Shown here: one piece after another, positions 1 through 9,391 of the stretch
Layout: the number at the start of each line of letters is the position of its first letter
How positions within the stretch are numbered: position 1 is the first letter of the stretch
Notes under the pieces: generated by a model
What the model was told of the DNA's origin: nothing
What the model saw: only the letters and a program-made list of their open reading frames with translations
Databases searched by the model: none
Position numbers and translations under genes: made by a program
Assembly (NCBI GenBank): GCA_013393415.1
Contig: JABXHI010000073.1
Location: 1 to 64,000 of the forward strand
DNA from: Micrococcaceae bacterium
GTDB lineage: Bacteria; Actinomycetota; Actinomycetes; Actinomycetales; Micrococcaceae
Direction: 5' to 3'
DNA: 64,000 bases

Positions 1-299
1 GAGCCACACGCCTGACCCGGACCACGTCCTGCGAGCCTCATTATGGCGACGTCAACACCAATACCGGGCCCAGCAATATCACTACACAGCACGCGGCCAC
101 ACTTTACAAACACGACTGTAGTACTAGCCACGCATAAGTAGTCGATAGAGATCATGTTCTTGAGGGCAAACTTTTGGTGACAGCGATACTCAACGAGTCG
201 GCTTTCGTGGTTGATTGCAAGGTCGATCCTTATGAAATCGGCCTGAGTCCTGCAAAGGGGCGCTGATGATCAAAATAAAACGAAACGGAGAGAATGATC

Positions 300-1583
300 A
301 TGGAAAAAGGCATTCGCAATTTTATGGCGCTAAGCGCCTCATTATCACTCGTAGCTCTCACCGGCTGTAGCGGCATCATGGGCGGCGAAGGCGAAGAGGG
401 CAACAACGAAGAGGCCGCCGGCAACGTTGAAGACGTTCCCGCACTGTCCGAGATCGATGACCAGATGTGGACTTCGATGGAAGAAGCCGGCAACGTCACG
501 CTGACCGCCGACTTGAGCGCGGTCGCAGGTGAAGAGCCACAAGCAGTGGAAATGTTTGAACAAATGGGCGGCGGCGACCTTTCGGACATTCGCATCTACG
601 GTGCACTCGACGGAACGGCTTCTGCCATGAGTCTTAGCGAAGACGATCTGATGCGCAGCTTTGGCGAAGAGGGAACCTTCCTCTCGACCGATGCGATCTT
701 CAATATCATCTCGGGCCAAAGCATGGGTCTCAGTTCTGAAGAACAACAAATGTTTGATGACCTCAAAGAAGAGTTCGCTGGCTCATGGATCGATTACAGC
801 AACGAGATGCAAGCAGGTGACGGATCAGAAAACTTTAATGTCGGAGTACTCTTCGACGAGCTTCGCGATAGCTGGGAAAATGGCGATGATGCCGAAGGCA
901 CTGCGGTTGAACGCGGCCAAATATCGGATGAAGGCACCCACGAAGTACGTGAAGAAAACGACGTATGGATCTACACCGGTCAAGAAGAAGGCCAGGAACT
1001 TGTGCTCCAGGCAAATCACGACGCACCGATGATCGCATCTGTCTCTGATGAAGGCGCAACAATGCACTTCTCCGACTGGGGCGAAACTGAACTTCCAGAA
1101 CAGCCAGATGAATCGCAACTAATGACCGAACAAGACATCCAGGAGCGCATGAGCGGATCTGCCGGTAGCGGTTCGACCTCGGGTGACAGCGGATCAAGCG
1201 ATCTCGACATGGAGCCAACCACACCTGAAACGAATTCGAACTCCGGCTCGAACTCAGACCGTGTCGAAGTACCAGGTGTTGGCACCGTTGACTGCAGCGG
1301 ACCGGTCCCAGGTGATCCTGGATTTACCGATCCAAATGGCAACTACACCGATGCTGAAATCCAAGCATTCCAGGATGCTTGCGCAGATTCTGGTTCAAGC
1401 TCAGATTCCGCATCCAACTCGGGTTCTGACTCCTCATACTCAGGTTCAGACGTCGTCAACATTCCTGACGTTGGCACCTTCAACTGTGAAGGTCCAAAAC
1501 CAGGTGACCCAGGCTTCACTGATCCAAACGGTAACTACACCGATGCAGAAATCCAGCAAATCCAGGATGCCTGCAACAGCTAA
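300..1583 (+). CDS. Lipoprotein with duplicated C-terminal Cys domain
   Basis: Predicted secreted lipoprotein of 427 aa. The N-terminus has a short basic start, a hydrophobic segment and the lipobox LTGC (lipidated Cys23). The body is acidic, followed by a Ser/Gly/Asn-rich linker from about residue 280 and two tandem copies of a ~40-residue unit (motifs VGTVDCSGPVPGDPGFTDPN and YTDAEIQ, each with two Cys). An ATG six bases upstream (294) is possible, but the GGAGAG at 287-292 is correctly spaced only for 300. It is a paralogue of the broken gene at 1736-2854. The middle part loosely recalls actinobacterial LppX/LprG-type lipoproteins, but I cannot assign a function. Confidence 0.85.
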   Translation: MEKGIRNFMALSASLSLVALTGCSGIMGGEGEEGNNEEAAGNVEDVPALSEIDDQMWTSMEEAGNVTLTADLSAVAGEEPQAVEMFEQMGGGDLSDIRIYGALDGTASAMSLSEDDLMRSFGEEGTFLSTDAIFNIISGQSMGLSSEEQQMFDDLKEEFAGSWIDYSNEMQAGDGSENFNVGVLFDELRDSWENGDDAEGTAVERGQISDEGTHEVREENDVWIYTGQEEGQELVLQANHDAPMIASVSDEGATMHFSDWGETELPEQPDESQLMTEQDIQERMSGSAGSGSTSGDSGSSDLDMEPTTPETNSNSGSNSDRVEVPGVGTVDCSGPVPGDPGFTDPNGNYTDAEIQAFQDACADSGSSSDSASNSGSDSSYSGSDVVNIPDVGTFNCEGPKPGDPGFTDPNGNYTDAEIQQIQDACNS

Positions 1584-1597
1584 ATAGTGACCTAGAA

Positions 1598-1646
1598 GGC
1601 CCCGATCGACGAAAAAACTTATATTTCGTACCTGTCGGGGCCTTTT
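1598..1646 (+). terminator. Rho-independent terminator
   Basis: GGCCCCG at 1598-1604 pairs with CGGGGCC at 1636-1642, with inner pairing GACGAAA/TTTCGT, followed by TTTT. It lies 15 bases after the stop of the first lipoprotein gene and separates it from its paralogue. Confidence 0.8.
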
Positions 1647-1735
1647 GCTCTCATAGGGCCATCGATATGAAATGCCACCACATCCTGCAAAGGGATGTTG
1701 GCGAAGAAAAATGAAACGAAACCAAAAGGACGACC

Positions 1736-2854
1736 ATGAAACGAAATAGTCGTAATGTTATGGCGCTTAGCGCCTCATTATCACTCGTAGCACTGACCGG
1801 TTGTAGCGGTCTGATGGGCGGCGAAAACGTTGAAAGTGCTCCGGCACTGTCCGAGATCGATGACCTCATGTGGGAATCGATGGAGGAAGCTGGAAATGTC
1901 ACTATCACCGCCGACATGAGCGCCCTCTCCGAAGACGAACCACAGCTCGCTCAAATATTCGAACTGATGGGCGGCGGCGACCTGTCCGAGACTCGCATCT
2001 ACGGTGCGCTCGATGCAAGTGCATCTGCCATGAGTCTGAGTGATGACGATCTGTACCGCAGCTTCGGCGACAACGATGAAAACAGTACCTATATGTCCGC
2101 CGACGCGCTCTTCAACATGCTTGAAGATCAAAGTCTGGGGATCAGTGCTGAAGAGCAATAAGCCATCGACGATACCAAAGGCGAATTCGATGGCTCCTGG
2201 CTTGACTACACCAGTCAAATCCAGTCCGGCAACGGCACCAGAGTATTCAATGTTGGAGTGCTCTTTGATGAGCTTCGCGATAGCTGGGCCAACGGTGACG
2301 ACGCGGAAGGCACTCCGGTAGACCGCGAGCAATTTGCCGATGAGGGGACTCACGAGGTGCGTGATGAAGCTGATGTATGGGTCTATGCCGGTCAGGAGGA
2401 AGGCGAGGAACTCGTCTTAGAGGCAAACCACGAGTCGCCGAGGTTCGCAGCTGTCACTGCAAAAGATGCATCGATGGAATTCACGAATTGGGGTGAGACT
2501 GAACTTCCAGAACAACCAGATGAATCGCAGCTTGTCACCGAACAATATCTCCAACAGCAGATGAGCGGGTCTACCGGTAGTGGTGCTATCTCCGGTGATA
2601 GTGGATCCAGCGATTTCGACACGGAGCCAACTACACCTGAGTCGACCCCCGACTCAGCCCCGACTTCCGGCCCAAATTCCAGCTCGAATTTCGAGTCGGA
2701 GGGGTCGTACTACGGTTCAGCTATCGTCCACATTCCTGACGTGGGTACGTTCAGTTGCGAAGGTCCGCTCCCAGGTGACCCAGACTTCAGCGGTGCGAAG
2801 GGGAATTACACCGATGCAGACATCCAACAAATTCAGGATGCCTGCAACAGCTAA
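1736..2854 (+). pseudogene. Lipoprotein paralogue broken by a TAA codon
   Basis: Second copy of the upstream lipoprotein gene: MKRNSRN start, then the same MALSASLSLVALTGCSG signal and lipobox and the same body. The frame stays open from 1736 to 2854 except for one TAA at 2159-2161. In the intact copy the aligned codons read GAA GAA CAA CAA, here GAA GAG CAA TAA, so a single C-to-T change explains the break. Downstream coding resumes in the same frame and stays similar (VGVLFDELRDSW shared). This copy has only one C-terminal Cys unit where the neighbour has two. The 5' flank (CCTGCAAAGGG, GAAACGAAAC) is also shared, so the duplication included the leader. A truncated 141-aa lipoprotein could still be made. 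Confidence 0.85.
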
Positions 2855-2858
2855 CTGC

Positions 2859-3804
2859 TCAGTCGTCGTCAGCGCTTTGTTCATAGCTGTTGAACATCTT
2901 GCGGCGCTCGTGCCAACGCCTGCTGTAGGTCGCCTCGCGGATATCTTCATCGGAGTCAAAGTTCGCGCCGAGTGCTCCGGCGAGTGTCCCGAGGCAGGCC
3001 GCCAGCCAGGACAGGCGCAGATAGTGCCACAGCGCGGCGGATTGCTCGAGCTGAGATGACAGGTATCCGGCATCAATGATCACCCCGGCCAGCGCAAACA
3101 AGTCAACCAGTCAACAACCCGATGACCAGGGCCCCGATCAGCACCAGGCGCACCGGGTGGAGCTCATTGGCTAAGCTCCAAATGCTGTTGTAGAAGATAC
3201 CGAAGGCCCCGGTCGCCGCGCCGGCGGTTAGAAAGCCCGACATCGCCCGTGGCAGTCGCACCGAGCGGTGGCCACGAACCATCCCGCCAAGCATCCTCAG
3301 TAGATTGAACGGACATCGTAGCGCGAGCACTGGTTCATCGGCGGACACGCGGGTGACCATATTTTTGCGCTTGATATCCCTGCCAACGGCTGCGGTATCA
3401 ATGCCGTCGGTAATACCCGATAGCGTCGATAACAAGGTCACGACCAATTCGAGGACCTGGGCACGCAACCGGATGGCACCAAGCGCAGGCAGCACGATGA
3501 GCGCACCGCGCGACTGGGCCACGGTGCGACACAATACCGGTTGCCCGTCACGAATAATCGGCAGATCGGTCAGATAGAACACGTAGTCCCATGCATACTC
3601 ATCCAGAATTGTCGGCGCGTGGTCCGCGAGATTAATCATCCCCTCGGAGTCCAAGGGCAGTTGCTCGCCGATGGTCTCGACCCGCCACTGTTCATCGGTT
3701 TGGTGGGAGGGCCGACCCGCCAGGTGTTCGGCAACGTGGCGCGCGATGTCCTCGGCAAGGCCTGGATCGACCATGAGCCCCACGGTTTTTGCGGAAGCGT
3801 TCAT
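2859..3804 (-). pseudogene. Frameshifted actinobacterial membrane protein
   Basis: Two minus-strand reading frames together look like one actinobacterial membrane protein of about 310 aa. The N-terminal part (3103-3804) starts MNASAKTVGLMVDPG and ends in hydrophobic segments (SIWSLANELHPVRLVLIGAL). The C-terminal part (2859-3101) has a hydrophobic start, then YLRLSWLAACLGTLAGALG and the charged tail ATYSRRWHERR. The frame breaks near 3101-3106, where GGT TGA CTTG needs one base removed (or two added) to join the halves; the repeat GTTGACTGGTTGACTTG there suggests slippage. Similar proteins have been annotated (doubtfully) as methylene-THF dehydrogenase; I would not adopt that name. Its end lies 4 bases from the convergent lipoprotein pseudogene. 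Confidence 0.6.
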
Positions 3805-3939
3805 AGAACCGCACGCTTTCCATCTGCGTGGGCCTGCAGATCAGGCAAGCACGTCGACTTCATGAGGGTTGCTGCGGCATTCTGCACCCTGTTCATCCCG
3901 TGGTAGATGCTGGTGGCGCCCCTCTGCCGTCTCGTAGTG

Positions 3940-6582
3940 CTAGTCCCGGGACTCCTGGCTCAGCCAGGAGGTGTTGTACTCGTCCAGGGCCGAGAAGTCG
4001 ATATTGATCTCATCGCCATCCAAGGTCACGGGGAACTCCATGGGATCTAACCAGCTGTCGCCAAATGGAGAATAGGTGCGGTCGCGCTCCATCCAATCTT
4101 GATCTTCATCGTCGCGCACCTCGTAGGTGGCGTTGATTCTGCCCTCGACAACGCGGGCGGTCACCGGACCGGAATACTCGGTGATCTCCGTGTCAGATGC
4201 GTAGGGATCCGATTCGGAGGGCACGAGCTCAATTTCAGGAGCGGTGTCCCACGTGCGCTCGAGATCGGTCATAGCGTTCCAGCCGGTATCTTCCCAGCTG
4301 GCCGCCTCACAATCGTCAACCCGGATGCTGCCATCAGCCAGACACGACTCGAGCCGTTGCTCCACCTGTGCGATCGTATCCTGTTCAAATTCCTCGGTAT
4401 AGCGCTGGCTGAATTCGATCGGCGTGGAGGAAATTTCACCCGGAGTCACGGTCAACACCAGATCATCACCGCTGGAGAGGTATTTGCTCCCTTCCGGGGC
4501 GGTAAACGTGTAGGTGCCAGGCAGCAGGACCTGACCGGTTTCTTCAGCGAGACGTTGCACCGACTCTGGGCTGTCGTCGAGCGCATACGAGTCAGCCGAG
4601 GAATCCTCAAGTTCCTGGCCGGTCGGTTCAATATCGATTTCTGTGTCATTGACGGTGAGGTTCGACGGCCCCGACATGTACACGGCACGCCCGGCGAGAT
4701 CGCCAGAGTTCATCGTCCAGTCACGAAAGACGCCCGCCTGTGTGCCTGATGCACTCAGACCAAATTCGATTGGATACGCCTTACCATCTTGGTACACGGT
4801 GGCTTGAACGGTGGCGCTGGTGCCATCGCGCGTCACATCTCCGACTTCGAAGCGGTCGGGACGGTTTTCGGCGGCCTGGTAGACATCATCGGTGGCCAGG
4901 ACACGTTGTTGGTCGGTGACGTTGGGCCCCATCTCCTCTAGAGCGTCTTCTGCGCGACCATCGACCACGGCTTCGAGGTAGGACTCAGCGGTGTGCTGCG
5001 GTCCAAAAACGGTTCTGGCCAGCACCGAGTGGGCAATCCAGGCGATAGCGGCCAGTACGAGTACACCCAATCCCGTCGACAGGAGGATTTTGGTGGTGCG
5101 TGACATGGGTTCACGAGGCTGACGGGGCTCGGATGCGGCCTGCTGCCAGACACCCTCGGGTGCGGCACTGGGTGCCGGAGCGGCGCCGGGAGGTGGCGGC
5201 ACGCTATGCATCGGGGTGGTCTGGTCGACCGGTTCGAACTGTTCGGTGTGGTCCGTTGGCGAAGGGTATGGCTGCTGAGACGGTGGCCCAGCGGCTGCGA
5301 CAGCCGCAGGCGTCACACCCCAAACAAGCGTTCGGGAGAGTCCCGCTGGGGTGCGACGTGCGAGTTGCGGCATCACAAAGACCGCTAACAGCTGCACGAC
5401 GGCACCGATGATTGCCCAGATGAGGAAGCCCCAGGAGGCACTGCTGAAGGTGATCTGGAAGCCTTCCCCTTCAGCAAACATCGAAAAGTAGATGCCGTTG
5501 CCAAAGGTCAGCAGCATCCCGGCTAGCAGGTATGTGACGGGCAAGGTAACCCAGGCCCAGGTGGTATGCGCCTGAAAGTTGGTGCGGACATTCCAACGGA
5601 ATGCACTGATCCCGAGTGCGAGCACCATGATCACGAGCCCGGGGATCCATATTCCGGGGTGTGCATCAAAGATGTGGAATGTCTCTGCTTCGCCCACCCC
5701 GGCTATGCCTGCGGATCCGGAACCGATCATCGGGATGAAGTGCAGCGCTGAAAACAAGAAGAAGCCAAGGCTTGGCAGAATGCCCAAGACCATCACAAGG
5801 CCCTCGTTCGTACCCTGCGTTGCACCGTAGATGATGCCGAGGACGATACCAACGATGCTCAGAGCAATGACGTGTTCGAATACCTGAGCGATGCTGGTCA
5901 TGGCGCGCTGCAAGATGGTGCCCCGCTGTGGGAGGAACAACAAGTATGTGATGAACCCTACGAGTAGCGCGGCGACGATGAAACCGGGAAACGATGCCGC
6001 ATGCGCCCACGCGGAGACCCCGAACATGGCCGTTGCCTCGTCGAACCGCAAGCGGATCGCGGCCGCCAGAACAGTCACGACGGTAGCGAAGGTGACGCCG
6101 GCGAGAGCGGCTAGCAACAACCGGGTGCCGATGTGTCGTGCGCGCAGGTTGCCGCCGAGGTAGCGTTGGGTGGAAACAACCGCGGCAATGCCGCCGGCTG
6201 GCACGAACCACGGGACAAAGAACAGCGACCCACCGGCGCCATGCATGCCGAGTTCAGCGAAGTCGACACCGAGCGATAACGGTGAAAGGAAGCCCATGGC
6301 CAACAGCTGGAAGGTCATCACAATCCAGGTGGGGCCACCACCGAGTACCGCATCAAGGTCTGCTGGGAAACCGTTGCCGACAGCCGCGCCGACCCCGGCC
6401 GTAAACAGCCCCGCGATCACGCCTGCCATGATCAACGCACCGCCGAAGAACACCGCAACAATCAGGAAGGTCCGCGCCCAGGCATTTGGCGGGATCTCTT
6501 TGAGGAAAGAGGCCACTGCAGGTGGTGGCGAGTCAGGCCCGGGGGCTGGTGGTTGCTGGGGTGGTGGAGGTACCTGTGACAA
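3940..6582 (-). CDS. Large membrane protein with TcaA-like domain
   Basis: Predicted 880-aa membrane protein. After a Pro-rich cytoplasmic start (MSQVPPPPQQPPAPGPDSPP) there is a multi-pass hydrophobic region (about residues 35-410), a Pro-rich linker, another membrane anchor near residue 495 (ILLSTGLGVLVLAAIAWIAH) and an extracellular tail of about 360 aa. The tail begins like the NTF2-like/TcaA-type repeats of Gram-positive envelope proteins (HTAESYLEAVVDGRAEDALE). The frame is open upstream to 6891, but the TTG at 6582 has GAGGAAA 8 bases before it and gives a sensible N-terminus, so I chose it. It is divergent from the SDR gene. Function is unknown; an envelope or stress-sensing role is a guess. 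Confidence 0.75.
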   Translation of the reverse strand: MSQVPPPPQQPPAPGPDSPPPAVASFLKEIPPNAWARTFLIVAVFFGGALIMAGVIAGLFTAGVGAAVGNGFPADLDAVLGGGPTWIVMTFQLLAMGFLSPLSLGVDFAELGMHGAGGSLFFVPWFVPAGGIAAVVSTQRYLGGNLRARHIGTRLLLAALAGVTFATVVTVLAAAIRLRFDEATAMFGVSAWAHAASFPGFIVAALLVGFITYLLFLPQRGTILQRAMTSIAQVFEHVIALSIVGIVLGIIYGATQGTNEGLVMVLGILPSLGFFLFSALHFIPMIGSGSAGIAGVGEAETFHIFDAHPGIWIPGLVIMVLALGISAFRWNVRTNFQAHTTWAWVTLPVTYLLAGMLLTFGNGIYFSMFAEGEGFQITFSSASWGFLIWAIIGAVVQLLAVFVMPQLARRTPAGLSRTLVWGVTPAAVAAAGPPSQQPYPSPTDHTEQFEPVDQTTPMHSVPPPPGAAPAPSAAPEGVWQQAASEPRQPREPMSRTTKILLSTGLGVLVLAAIAWIAHSVLARTVFGPQHTAESYLEAVVDGRAEDALEEMGPNVTDQQRVLATDDVYQAAENRPDRFEVGDVTRDGTSATVQATVYQDGKAYPIEFGLSASGTQAGVFRDWTMNSGDLAGRAVYMSGPSNLTVNDTEIDIEPTGQELEDSSADSYALDDSPESVQRLAEETGQVLLPGTYTFTAPEGSKYLSSGDDLVLTVTPGEISSTPIEFSQRYTEEFEQDTIAQVEQRLESCLADGSIRVDDCEAASWEDTGWNAMTDLERTWDTAPEIELVPSESDPYASDTEITEYSGPVTARVVEGRINATYEVRDDEDQDWMERDRTYSPFGDSWLDPMEFPVTLDGDEINIDFSALDEYNTSWLSQESRD

Positions 6583-6727
6583 AATGAATTTCCTCGTCAA
6601 AAGCGCTGAGTGTGAGAAGAGTGCTGCGAATATCTCTACCGCTTCTGTCGTTTGAAGTCCACTTATTACCATCTGACGAGCACAGTGAAGTGTTGCATCT
6701 CGGCACGCTGAACGATTGGATCGGATC

Positions 6728-7510
6728 ATGGACCTTCCACTTGAAGCATCACCATCCGAACCCCAATGGAGTCCTCGACCACCGGGGAACCGCATTCTGA
6801 TCACCGGCGCTGCGGGGACCGTCGCCAGCCTCGTGACGCAGCAACTCGCAGAGTCGTACCAGCTCGTGGGCATTGATAAGAGCCCGATCATAGACCGAGC
6901 ATTTCACGAGACCTATCAGTCCGACCTGGACGATACAGAGCTCGTCGATCGACTGGTCGAAGAGGCCGACTTCGTGCTGCACCTTGCCACGGGTGTTCCC
7001 GACGGCAAACACGGCCTCTATGCAATAGAGATCGATGCGACCAACCGTATTCTGGCATCAGCACGAGCGCACGGGACTCGACGAGTCATCCTGGCATCCA
7101 GTAATCATGCGGCCGGATGGCCAGAGCGAGAGCTGATCGCGGGCACAGGCGACGTGCACGTGAAACCTTCAGATCCACCCCGCCCCGACGGACTGTACGG
7201 TGCGACGAAAGCGTATATGGAAGCAATAGGTCGCTTTGCCAGTGATGCATCTGGGCTACCGGTCAGTGTGTTGCGTATTGGCACCATGCGAAACAACATG
7301 ACGCTCCCGGAGCTCATTGATTCTGATGAACTGCCCCAGTTGGGATTCGGCGAATTCCGAGAACAGCGACTCAAACGCACCTGGCTCACCGGAGACGATC
7401 TGATAGACATCATCTTTGACGAATTCGCAGCTAGGGAGCCGTACAGACTCCGCTATGCCACCTCGTCGCCCGATCAAGACGAGTGGGACCACACTGTTTA
7501 TACGGGATGA
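6728..7510 (+). CDS. NAD-dependent epimerase, uronate-dehydrogenase-like
   Basis: Extended short-chain dehydrogenase of about 260 aa. It has a Rossmann glycine motif (ILITGAAGTVAS), the substrate-loop ASSNHAAGW typical of uronate dehydrogenase-like enzymes, and the catalytic YGATK (YxxxK). Family members oxidise sugar acids or act as epimerases/dehydratases with NAD; the substrate here is not determined. The start at ATG 6728 is chosen over an in-frame TTG at 6716; no strong ribosome site is visible for either. The small HTH gene follows after 34 bases and may be cotranscribed. Confidence 0.8.
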   Translation: MDLPLEASPSEPQWSPRPPGNRILITGAAGTVASLVTQQLAESYQLVGIDKSPIIDRAFHETYQSDLDDTELVDRLVEEADFVLHLATGVPDGKHGLYAIEIDATNRILASARAHGTRRVILASSNHAAGWPERELIAGTGDVHVKPSDPPRPDGLYGATKAYMEAIGRFASDASGLPVSVLRIGTMRNNMTLPELIDSDELPQLGFGEFREQRLKRTWLTGDDLIDIIFDEFAAREPYRLRYATSSPDQDEWDHTVYTG

Positions 7511-7544
7511 AGAACTTTCGTAAGAATGAACGGAGATGATTCAC

Positions 7545-7802
7545 ATGCCTGATATAGAAAAAGAACTGACGCTCAGTCAAGTTGCGTCGAGACTCAACAT
7601 GAGTCGCGCGCATTTGTACAGACTCCTTGACCGTGGTGAAATATCGTCTCACCAAGTAGGGCGTGAGCTCCGCATTGGATTGGTCGATCTAGTCCGATTT
7701 CAAAAAACACGTGACCGGGATTGTGAAGAGCTTGCCCAGCGATTCTCCCGGCAAGCATCTACTCGTGCCGAAGCTACCGGCGAGATAGCTGCGCTTCTTT
7801 AA
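7545..7802 (+). CDS. Excisionase-type HTH protein (orphan)
   Basis: Small DNA-binding protein of 85 aa with an excisionase/MerR-like winged helix (LTLSQVASRLNMSRAHLYRL, then SSHQVGRELRI). Proteins of this kind often act as antitoxin paired with a PIN-domain toxin, but no toxin gene follows; the next feature is a riboswitch. The ATG at 7545 is preferred over the one at 7536 because GGAG at 7532-7535 abuts the earlier codon and is well spaced for the later one. It may be a solitary antitoxin left after toxin loss, or an ordinary small regulator. Confidence 0.7.
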   Translation: MPDIEKELTLSQVASRLNMSRAHLYRLLDRGEISSHQVGRELRIGLVDLVRFQKTRDRDCEELAQRFSRQASTRAEATGEIAALL

Positions 7803-7984
7803 ACACTGACGTTGAGCGGAAATTAAAGTCCCTGTCATCGGCTGTCCCAGATCAAGAGGGGAGTCAACGGCAGGGACTGATACTCACAATCTATTGTGCA
7901 ATACGAGACGCGTCAATCATGGTCCGGTCCAATTCCGCAACGTTGACGCGGGCTGCACCAAACAGACTAGTGTGGTGACCACAC

Positions 7985-8083
7985 AAAGACCCCGGGGTGC
8001 ACTGAAACTGGTGCTGAGAGTGCGGAGATGCCGCAGACCCGATTCAACCTGATCCAGATCATACTGGCGTAGGGAGAGGTCCG
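7985..8083 (+). promoter_or_regulatory. TPP riboswitch (THI element)
   Basis: The conserved thi-box parts are visible in order: GGGGTGC near 7993, CTGAGAG at 8014, then AGACCCGATTCAACCTGATC and the closing GGCGTAGGGA, with GACC/GGTC closing the P1 stem. It sits about 45 bases before the ykoF start. A TTGACG at 7943 is a possible -35 box. Binding of thiamine pyrophosphate would be expected to repress the downstream uptake operon. Confidence 0.93.
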
Positions 8084-8129
8084 AAGCTTTCAATATATTG
8101 AGAGCCCGGTGGTCGGAAGGGAGACCACC

Positions 8130-8774
8130 GTGAGTGGTCAAACATTATCACCAGCACAAATCGGGATCGGGATGCGCATTAGCGTCCACCCGCACAGTGA
8201 TGACTTCGCAAACATCATCCTCAACGCGCTGGAAGAAACCAACAACCAGCTCAACCTGGATGGCCTCGAGATTGCCACCGGTGAAGTCTCCACCTATGTC
8301 GGTGTGCAATCCGGTGACGCCGCACAACAGCTCGCGCAATACGCCACCACGCTCATTGCCGCAGCATCCCGAGCCTCAGAGCGGAAACATCTCACCAGCC
8401 ATCTGCTGTTTTCTCGTGGCTGCCCCGGTGAAGCCTCCTGTGAACTCATCCCCGGCGAGATTTCCGCAGAGCAGCCCGTCGAACTCGACAAAACGGGTAT
8501 TGAAGCAGTAGCGGCATGGTCGCTGTACCCGCTGGCCGATGACGGCAGCCCACACATGGGCCCAATCTATGCAGCCATCGATGAAGCCAAAGCCTCAGGC
8601 ATCACCGTCACCAGCGAACACTATGCCACCATCCTGCGCGGAGATCTGGCCGATGTGCTGAGGGTGATCGTGAATGCCTGGGCAAAAGTCGGCGAAGAAG
8701 TCCCGCACGTCGTCTCTCACGTATCGGTCTCACTGGACTCACCCACATCACAGAACGCCGGTGGTGCAGCGTGA
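8130..8774 (+). CDS. ykoF: YkoF-family thiamine/HMP-binding protein
   Basis: Cytoplasmic YkoF-type protein of 214 aa. Two similar halves are visible (ISVHPHSDDFANIILNALEE and the later LYPLADDGSPHMGPIYAAID), matching the tandem ferredoxin-like fold that binds thiamine or hydroxymethylpyrimidine (HMP). The GTG at 8130 is preferred to the GTG at 8109 because GGAAGGGAG at 8115-8123 is properly placed for it. It is the first gene after the TPP riboswitch and overlaps ykoE by 4 bases (GTGA), so expression is likely thiamine-repressed and translationally coupled. Confidence 0.9.
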   Translation: MSGQTLSPAQIGIGMRISVHPHSDDFANIILNALEETNNQLNLDGLEIATGEVSTYVGVQSGDAAQQLAQYATTLIAAASRASERKHLTSHLLFSRGCPGEASCELIPGEISAEQPVELDKTGIEAVAAWSLYPLADDGSPHMGPIYAAIDEAKASGITVTSEHYATILRGDLADVLRVIVNAWAKVGEEVPHVVSHVSVSLDSPTSQNAGGAA

Positions 8775-9391
8775 CCGGCACAGCACAACCATTCCAAACG
8801 AAATATCGCAACCCCTATGACAGCCCCTGGCGCTGGCAACTCAAAGATCTCGTCCTGGTGGTCGTGCTCGGTGTGGTCTTCGGGTTCGTCTACTGGGCGC
8901 TGGTCCAAGCATGGAACGGGCTGGCGATTGTCATGGGCCCGGCCGGCGATATTGCCCAACACTTCCTGCAGGGCGGCTGGTTACTGGTCGCCCCACTGGC
9001 TGTGGCCATCACACGCAAGGCAGGCTCGGGCATCCTTGCGGAGATACTGGCTGCGACCATCGAGTTCGTCTTCCTCGGCTCCCCCGTTGGTCCGACACTG
9101 CTACTCTCCGGGCTACTACAGGGACTCGGTTCAGAACTGCCCTTTGCCATCGGCAGGTATAAACGCTTCGGCATCAGCCGTTACGCGATCAGTGGCTTCC
9201 TGGGGGCATTCTTTATCTTCTGGTTCTCGGCCATTCGCTTTGGCTGGTTTGGTCAAGACATCCTGCTGCTGCGCCTGGTCATCCACTGCGGTTCGGGCAT
9301 CATCCTGGGCGGAATCCTCGCCTACTTCCTCGTACGAGCCATCAAAACCACCGGTGTGGTCGACAACTATGCCATCGGAAGACAACGATGA
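8771..9391 (+). CDS. ykoE: YkoE, ECF transporter S component (thiamine/HMP)
   Basis: Integral membrane protein of 206 aa with about five or six hydrophobic segments (for example DLVLVVVLGVVFGFVYWALV and SGIILGGILAYFLV). It matches the YkoE family, the substrate-capture (S) subunit of an energy-coupling-factor importer for thiamine or its HMP moiety. It starts with GTG inside the end of ykoF and its stop overlaps the ATG of the ATPase gene, so four genes form one tightly coupled operon under the TPP riboswitch. Confidence 0.9.
   Translation: MTGTAQPFQTKYRNPYDSPWRWQLKDLVLVVVLGVVFGFVYWALVQAWNGLAIVMGPAGDIAQHFLQGGWLLVAPLAVAITRKAGSGILAEILAATIEFVFLGSPVGPTLLLSGLLQGLGSELPFAIGRYKRFGISRYAISGFLGAFFIFWFSAIRFGWFGQDILLLRLVIHCGSGIILGGILAYFLVRAIKTTGVVDNYAIGRQR

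Noticed and set aside
6582-6891. N-terminal extension of the large membrane protein to 6891
   Set aside because: The added residues overlap the divergent SDR gene and are compositionally out of place, while TTG 6582 has a good ribosome site.
7826-7882. Inverted repeat AGTCCCTG/CAGGGACT as a terminator
   Set aside because: The loop is about 40 bases and there is no T-run; it may be a weak structure but I cannot support a function.
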